DNA of 64,000 nucleotides, from NCBI GenBank assembly GCA_032433765.1, contig JAVIAB010000047.1:17363511-17427510 (forward strand). Direction: 5' to 3'. Under the pieces are notes generated by a model. That model made no database searches and was not told the origin of the DNA. It saw nothing but the letters and a program-made list of their open reading frames with translations. The stretch comes from Megaustenia siamemsis. Taxonomy: Eukaryota > Mollusca > Gastropoda > Stylommatophora > Ariophantidae. The first letter of the stretch is position 1, and each line of letters opens with the position of its first letter. Shown piece after piece: positions 60,263-64,000 of this stretch. The translations under genes and the position numbers were made by a program.

Positions 60263-60936
60263 TAAATTAATTACTTAGTTGCTGTTTGAAATTACAGCTT
60301 GGTAGCTGTTGCTTGTGGATTGACTGATTGCAGTAATTTAGAGATTAACTCCTTATTACAGTTGGTTATTAATTCATTCTTTAATACAGCCATTTGAAAA
60401 TTAATTCCTGTTTACAACAGCTTAGAAATTAATTAATAATTACAGCAGTTTAGAGATTAACCCCTAACAGCCGCTGTTTAACCCTCTTTGATAATATTGT
60501 AACCGTGACTGGCAAATGTACTTGTGTGCACTAACATATCTGTGAATGGTTGCTTTCTTTTTGAGCATCCATCATCCACTAACTGCCGTCTACTTCATAT
60601 CATATTTTATATCCATATCTGTTTTGCATTGTAGATAGGACTTCTTCCACCATCACAAGTGGCAGATGTGAATATTTGTCAGTCATTTTTGAACGTAGTT
60701 TGTTATATTTTCAACAGAGGATTCTTTGATTACAGTCCATGTGATTATTTGGTTAGTGAATTTTATCTTTTTGGTCCGTGAGTTCAGATATTTGGATCGG
60801 CTCTCCAGGCTAGATGGAATAATGATATTGTCTCTCACTTGTTCTTTAAATATTTTTAAAATATCGGTCGATGTCATTTTCATATGTCTCTCAGATTAGA
60901 TATTATCATGAGGCCTGTGTTTTACAGAGAGATTGT

Positions 60937-61015
60937 CACGTAGCGGTGCTGTCACATAGCGGTGCTGTCCTGTAGCGGTGCTGTCACATAGCGGTGCTGT
61001 CAAATAGCGGTGCTG
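60937..61015. repeat. 16-bp tandem repeat, five copies
   Basis: Unit tagcggtgctgtcaca. Confidence 0.9.
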
Positions 61016-61429
61016 AACACCAACACAATTTGTTCAGAAGTTTCAGACAGTGCCTCAGAAGTAGAAATCTTCTGTTAAAATATATCAAACTAAACATACA
61101 ACATATATCTTAAACACAATATCAGTTTTGGAAATCACTATTCCATTAACAGATGTCAACAGCACACTGGTCATTTAGGATACAAAAGATAATTAATGTT
61201 CATAGAGAAAGATCATCATAGATGTAGCAGGTAATCTTAATCACATTAAACACCCGCCTCGTTCTCCACAAACATTTATATCTTCTTAACACTTCATAAT
61301 TCCCTATGAGGATACACAAAGCATCATCTTTTAATAGAACCAAGAATACACATCATCTTTTGATAGAACCAACAATCCATGACAAAGAAATTACAGGTTT
61401 TTCATCCTTGTTTTATGAAACTAACACTC

Positions 61430-62330
61430 AGGATACATCAGACACAATCTTGATAAAACAAACACTCATAATACATGAGACACAATCTTGATAAACAAAC
61501 ACTCAATACATGAGACACAATCTTGATAAACAAACACTCAGGATACATGAGACACAATCTTGATAAACAAACACTCATAATACATGAGACACAATCTTGA
61601 TAAACAAACACTCAATACATGAGACACAATCTTGATAAACAAACACTCTGGATACATGAGACACAATCTTGATAAACAAACACTCATAATACATGAGACA
61701 CAATCTTGATAAACAAACACTCAATACATGAGACACAGTCTTGATAAAACAAACACTCAGGATACATGAGGCACAATTTTGATAAAAACTCAGGATACAT
61801 GAGGCACAGTCTTGATAAACAAACACTCAGAATACATGAGACACACACAGTCTTGATAAACAAACACTCAGAATACATGAGACACACACAGTCTTGATAA
61901 ACAAACACTCAGGATACATGAGACACAATCTTGATAAAACAAACACTCAGGATACATGAGACACAATCTTGATAAACAAACACTCAGGATACATGAGACA
62001 CAATCTTGATAAACAAACACTCAGGATACATGAGACACAATCTTGATAAAACAAACACACATGATATATGAGACACAATCTTGATAAACAAACACTCAGG
62101 ATACATGAGACATAATCTTGACAAAACAAACTCTCAGGATACTCGAGACACAATCGTGACAAAACAAACACTCAGGATACTCGAGACACAATCGTGACAA
62201 AACAAACACTCAGGATACTCAAGACACAATCGTGACAAAACAAACACTCATGATACACGAGACACAATCATTTGATAAAACTAATGCTCAGGATACACAA
62301 AACACACAATATTTTGATAAAGTTAACACT
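61430..62330. repeat. Minisatellite, 33-38-bp unit, about 24 copies
   Basis: Unit gagacacaatcttgataaac plus aaacactcaggatacat, with internal length variants. Minus-strand cysteine-rich frames (FIKIVSHVLSVCLSRLC) are by-products. Confidence 0.95.
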
Positions 62331-62404
62331 GCAGGAAACAATCTGTAGACAAAATAATGCATCAGCTAACATTGTCCAACCTTTTCACACATTTCCCAGT
62401 GTAC

Positions 62405-62685
62405 TCTTAACATAAAATATATACAATGTAAATTTGAATACATTTACACAAAAAATATACAATGTAAATTTGAATACATTTACACATAAAATATATACAA
62501 TGTAAATTTGAATACATTTACACATAAATTTTATATACAGTGTAAATTTGAATACATTTACACATAAAATATATACAGTGTAAATTTGAATACATTTACA
62601 CATTAAATATATACAGTGTAAATTTGAATACATTTACACATTAAATATATACAGTGTAAATTTGAATACATTTACACATAGTATA
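62405..62685. repeat. Minisatellite, 37-40-bp unit, seven copies
   Basis: Unit gtaaatttgaatacatttac plus acataaaatatatacagt. The gtaaatttgaatacatttac part is itself an imperfect palindrome. Confidence 0.93.
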
Positions 62686-63742
62686 CTGAAAGTATAGTCC
62701 TATGATTGTCATTGCTGTTTTCCTGTAACTTCCCCAAATACAATATATGAGCCATGTAACAAATATTACTCCTGAGTGTAAACATTTCTTACTAGAACAC
62801 TGAGTCTGATTGAAATGTCCAGAATGCCTCAGCAGCTGCAATATGTGCCTTAGTTACAAAGATGTTCTCTTCAACTTAATCCGGCCATTTCATCAATTGG
62901 TTTTCTATAAGAATTTCATATGCCATGTATTTTACACATGATTTTTGTACTTGATTTTATTTGTGTGTTTTCACCTTTATTTCTGGTTTGTCACAAAATT
63001 GGCGGTTTCAGCCTTTATTTTCCTAGATAACCTTCATATTTGGTTAGTGCATAATGTTACAGATAACTTCTGCAACTTTTCCTGTGACTATTTGGTGTAC
63101 TATTTTGGTAATATAATTTTTTTTTGGGTGTATGTGTTTTTGTATTTTTTTCCTACATTTACAACAGAATCTCAGTTTTAAGTACTGACTATTGTTTTGT
63201 TGTTTTTTTTTCTTTTCTCGTGTTCCAATACTCATTAAGTTCAAACTTGTGTTGCAATTGCCACATTCTTTTGTGTACCATTTGTTCTCTTTTCATGTTG
63301 GCTTGCTATCAAGCAAACAACTGTTAGCTTTAGTAGCTATCAAACTCTTAGTTGTTTGCTTGAATGAGCTAAGCAAACTTTTGGATTTTAATTTTACCTT
63401 CTAGAAAACTTTTCTTGTTAGATGGGTCAACTATCAAGCTAGCAATTTATTTACTTTTTCTTTTATTGACCAGGTAACAAAGCTAATGTTTGTTAGAATG
63501 ATCAGCTAGCAACTTTTTTAAATGTTAGCTTGACAAATTAGCAAACCTTTGATTGTTTGCCTGGCCAGCTAGTAAACCTTTAGTTATTAAGCAAACTATT
63601 GGTTGTTAAGTTTTGACTAGCTAGCCAGATTTTGCTGACTTGTAAAACCACTATTATAATTGCTAAAACCTCAGCCACTATATGGACTTAATTGTAATAA
63701 AAAAAACCTTTCATAGCTGATGGTTTGCTGTACGTTCTTATC
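62686..63742. other. Unique AT-rich sequence with loose periodicity
   Basis: 63290-63620 repeats gctagcaaac/tttagttgtt words irregularly. No gene recognised. Confidence 0.4.
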
Positions 63743-63773
63743 ACTAACCAACTTGCCTACTAACAATTCTAAC
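63743..63773 (+). promoter_or_regulatory. Dense ACTAAC cluster at the end of the window
   Basis: ACTAAC at 63743-63748 and 63759-63764, plus TAAC at 63770-63773, all on the + strand and within 31 nt. This is a near-ideal bipartite STAR-protein site. Whether this sequence is transcribed is unknown; it is 13 kb past the stop codon. Single ACTAAC motifs also occur at 60530-60535 and 60578-60583. Confidence 0.25.
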
Positions 63774-63895
63774 AAGTTGCTATTGGCAACATCCATTTAA
63801 CATTACCAGTGTGTGCTTCCATCCATATAGAATTACAGAATTCATGGGATAAACATTTATACACCACTGTCTTTGTGAGTCAGACTCTGCACTAG

Positions 63896-63952
63896 CTCTC
63901 ACACTGATTGTCTCACACTGGTTGTCTCACACTGATTGTCTCACACTGGTTG
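63896..63952. repeat. 14-bp tandem repeat, four copies
   Basis: Unit tctcacactgattg, alternating with tctcacactggttg. Confidence 0.9.
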
Positions 63953-64000
63953 TGTAAAGAGGACAAGACATTTAAATTGCACTTGGAATCTAGATTGTGC

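Overview
The window is animal nuclear DNA. It is AT-rich, has GT-AG introns, no operons, tRNA-derived SINEs, several families of non-LTR retrotransposons and Tc1/mariner-type elements, and very many minisatellites. The one host gene is a QKI/held-out-wings type STAR RNA-binding protein. A lophotrochozoan, perhaps a mollusc, fits the repeat content, but that is inference and no sequence here fixes the species.

The host gene lies on the + strand. Seven exons are readable, at 3004-3120, 22821-22964, 27559-27661, 27787-27907, 36907-37035, 44675-44986 and 50584-50657. They cover the second half of the KH domain, the Qua2 domain, a proline-rich C-terminal region and a QKI-5-like last exon with the R-x-H-P-Y-x-R signature and a stop codon. 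The 5' exons (Qua1 and the start of KH) lie upstream of the window. Everything between exons is intron, and everything after 50657 is 3'UTR or beyond.

The main discovery candidate is the exon pair 27559-27661 and 27787-27907. They are tandem duplicates of the Qua2 exon with nearly identical protein and heavily diverged silent sites. Both enter in phase 0 and leave in phase 1. Using both creates a stop two codons in, and using neither shifts the frame, so productive mRNA must take exactly one. The 125-nt intron between them holds a perfect ACTAAC at branch-point distance from the second exon. This is also the core RNA motif bound by the QKI family, which suggests feedback of the protein on its own splicing.

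Layout. 1-3003: intron with three small minisatellites. 3121-22820: 19.7-kb intron holding SINEs, a nested stack of two LINE families and a SINE inside a mariner remnant (5.5-8.7 kb), a long CCTT microsatellite, a deleted mariner with long TIRs (15.2 kb), a palindromic element (19.5 kb) and a 2.1-kb Tc1/mariner-like element with an unusually long DDE spacing (20.5-22.5 kb). 22965-27558: LINE ends and a 30-bp minisatellite. 27908-36906: a 1.7-kb minisatellite, (TA)n and LINE remnants. 37036-44674: minisatellites, a LINE with RNase H remnant and SINEs. 44987-50583: a 29-bp minisatellite invaded by two SINEs and a LINE. 50658-64000: probable 3'UTR and downstream sequence with ACTAAC clusters, a diverged dispersed repeat and further minisatellites.
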